From: Legionellaceae bacterium
GTDB taxonomy: Bacteria > Pseudomonadota > Gammaproteobacteria > Legionellales > Legionellaceae
DNA length: 7,076 bases
Assembly: GCA_947473535.1 (NCBI GenBank)
Contig: CANJFK010000045.1
Coordinates: forward strand, 1 to 7,076
Direction: 5' to 3'
Shown here: positions 6,488 through 7,076 of the stretch, piece after piece
How positions within the stretch are numbered: the first letter of the stretch is position 1
Layout: every line of letters starts with the position of its first letter
Notes under the pieces: model-generated
Told to the model about the DNA's origin: nothing
Databases searched by the model: none
The model's input: only the letters and a program-made list of their open reading frames with translations
Position numbers and translations under genes: made by a program

Positions 6488-6697
6488 ATGAAAAAATCAA
6501 CATTAGCAGTGGCTGCATTGCTGAGCACATTGTCCGTCGCGACCATTGTACCTGCCGCTTATGCAGATGCAACACAAACGACTGACCAAAGTGCACCAGC
6601 AGCAACATGCTGTGGCGCAGCAGCACCTAAATGCTGTGGTGCAGCAACCCCTAAATGCTGTGGCGCAGCAGCACCAACAACAGATAGTGATAGTTAA
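6488..6697 (+). CDS. Small exported peptide with three Cys-Cys-Gly octapeptide repeats
   Basis: A 69-residue gene product with no recognised family. Residues 1-26 form a typical Sec signal peptide: MKKS, a hydrophobic stretch, then AYA before Asp27 as signal peptidase I site. The predicted mature part is only about 43 residues. It has a Thr/Gln/Ala-rich lead, then CCGAAAPK, CCGAATPK and CCGAAAPT (residues 41-64) and a TTDSDS tail. All six cysteines are in adjacent pairs at 41/42, 49/50 and 57/58. Regular vicinal cysteines in a tiny periplasmic or secreted peptide suggest metal (for example copper) or thiol chemistry, or post-translational modification, but this is inference. AGGA 8 nt before the ATG is a good ribosome binding site, and a strong terminator follows. 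It is transcribed away from the rnm operon. Confidence 0.8.
   Translation: MKKSTLAVAALLSTLSVATIVPAAYADATQTTDQSAPAATCCGAAAPKCCGAATPKCCGAAAPTTDSDS
6608..6679 (+). repeat. Three tandem 24-bp units encoding the CCGAAxPx repeats
   Basis: Three consecutive 24-bp units (6608-6631, 6632-6655, 6656-6679), each beginning TGCTGTGG. Unit 2 differs from unit 1 at three bases and unit 3 at two. The near-identity at DNA level, including most codons, points to growth of the gene by recent in-frame duplication, so copy number may vary among strains. Confidence 0.85.
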
Positions 6698-6712
6698 TTC
6701 GACCACGATCCT

Positions 6713-6756
6713 AAAAGCAGGCGGTAGGCAAACGTTTGTCTACCGCCTGCTTTTTT
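6713..6756 (+). terminator. Rho-independent terminator after the Cys-rich peptide gene
   Basis: A perfect 15-bp inverted repeat (6713-6727 with 6740-6754) extends inward by a G-T pair and three more pairs to a 4-nt loop. The descending arm runs into six T residues at 6751-6756. The stem is GC-rich in its middle (GCAGGCGGTAG) and begins 15 nt after the stop codon. On the minus strand the T-run is only four bases, and no gene there would need it. Confidence 0.9.
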
Positions 6757-6776
6757 AACCCCGCACAGTAAACAAT

Positions 6777-7076
6777 ATGTCAACTAATCCATTAGAAACA
6801 GCCTTCACTCTGCCTTCGTTAACAACATGGCGAAAGTCTCGACTGTTGAGTTACGCCGAGCAAGTACTAACAACACAACATCAAATGCAAACCATAAGCG
6901 GTAAAAACATCATCCATTATACGTTGCAAAAAAAACGCAAGCATATCCGGATGAACCATTATCCTAAGGGCGATCGCATGGATCTCAAAACGGGTGGCCA
7001 ATATTTTTATCACTGCCATAGAGAAAATGAAGAACGCTCAGAGCATGGACACTTCCACTGTTTTTTACGCTATACA
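6777..7076 (+). CDS. Conserved hypothetical protein, DUF6969-like, N-terminal 100 residues (cut by window edge)
   Basis: An open frame runs from ATG 6777 to the last base. An in-frame stop at 6756-6758 and the lack of another start between make 6777 the only reasonable initiation codon. No clear ribosome binding site precedes it. The N-terminal 45 residues are polar and helical in character. The rest holds closely spaced His- and aromatic-rich motifs: HYPKGD at 61-66, GGQYFYHCHR at 73-82 and EHGHFHCFLR at 89-98. These resemble a conserved bacterial family of unknown function with the pattern HYP-GD ... Q-YYH-HR ... EHGHFH-FLR, which I recall as DUF6969. The clustered histidines could bind metal, but no activity is assigned. 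There is no signal peptide. It begins only 20 nt after the terminator of the upstream Cys-rich peptide gene. Confidence 0.75.
   Translation, partial: MSTNPLETAFTLPSLTTWRKSRLLSYAEQVLTTQHQMQTISGKNIIHYTLQKKRKHIRMNHYPKGDRMDLKTGGQYFYHCHRENEERSEHGHFHCFLRYT

Noticed and set aside
6608..6679. CRISPR-like array
   Set aside because: The 24-bp units are directly adjacent, with no spacers, and encode an in-frame peptide repeat.
6503..6758. Two alternative Cys- or Gln-rich open frames (minus 6503-6706, plus 6546-6758) across the peptide gene
   Set aside because: They are frame shadows of the repetitive GCA/TGC codons. Neither has a good ribosome binding site, and the plus one runs through the terminator hairpin.

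Overview
The window looks like a gammaproteobacterial chromosome of moderate GC content. The gene order rnm/trpH - yciO - trpS - scpA - scpB - rluB is common in that class. The relatively AT-rich composition, the long TrpS and the style of the interspersed palindrome hint at the Legionellales/Coxiella side of the class, but this placement is an inference and no rRNA or similar marker is present.

Positions 1-6340 (minus strand) hold eight co-oriented, tightly packed genes that probably form one operon, read from right to left. They are rnm (PHP-domain RNase AM), yciO (Sua5/YciO family), trpS (tryptophanyl-tRNA synthetase with a putative Fe-S site), scpA and scpB (condensin partner subunits), rluB and rlmD (23S rRNA modification) and the first 23 codons of relA (stringent response). 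Junctions are overlaps or short gaps: ATGA between rnm and yciO, TAATG between trpS and scpA, 8 nt between scpB and rluB, 13 nt between rlmD and relA. The theme is RNA maturation, translation and its stress read-out, with chromosome compaction genes embedded.

The one broken junction is scpA-scpB. A 155-bp imperfect palindrome (2681-2835) sits there, flanked by a 7-bp direct repeat, TTAACAC. Removing the element and one repeat copy recreates a compact junction in which the scpA stop codon runs straight into the scpB Shine-Dalgarno sequence. This is the signature of a MITE-like insertion that spared both genes.

Positions 6341-6487 are a divergent intergenic region with one candidate promoter for each direction. 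To its right, on the plus strand, lies a 69-residue exported peptide whose mature part carries three 8-residue Cys-Cys-Gly repeats (6488-6697). A strong hairpin terminator follows, and only 20 nt after it begins a gene cut by the window edge (6777-7076). Its His-rich motifs resemble a conserved family of unknown function (DUF6969, recalled from memory). The Cys-rich peptide and this neighbour are the least explained part of the window.
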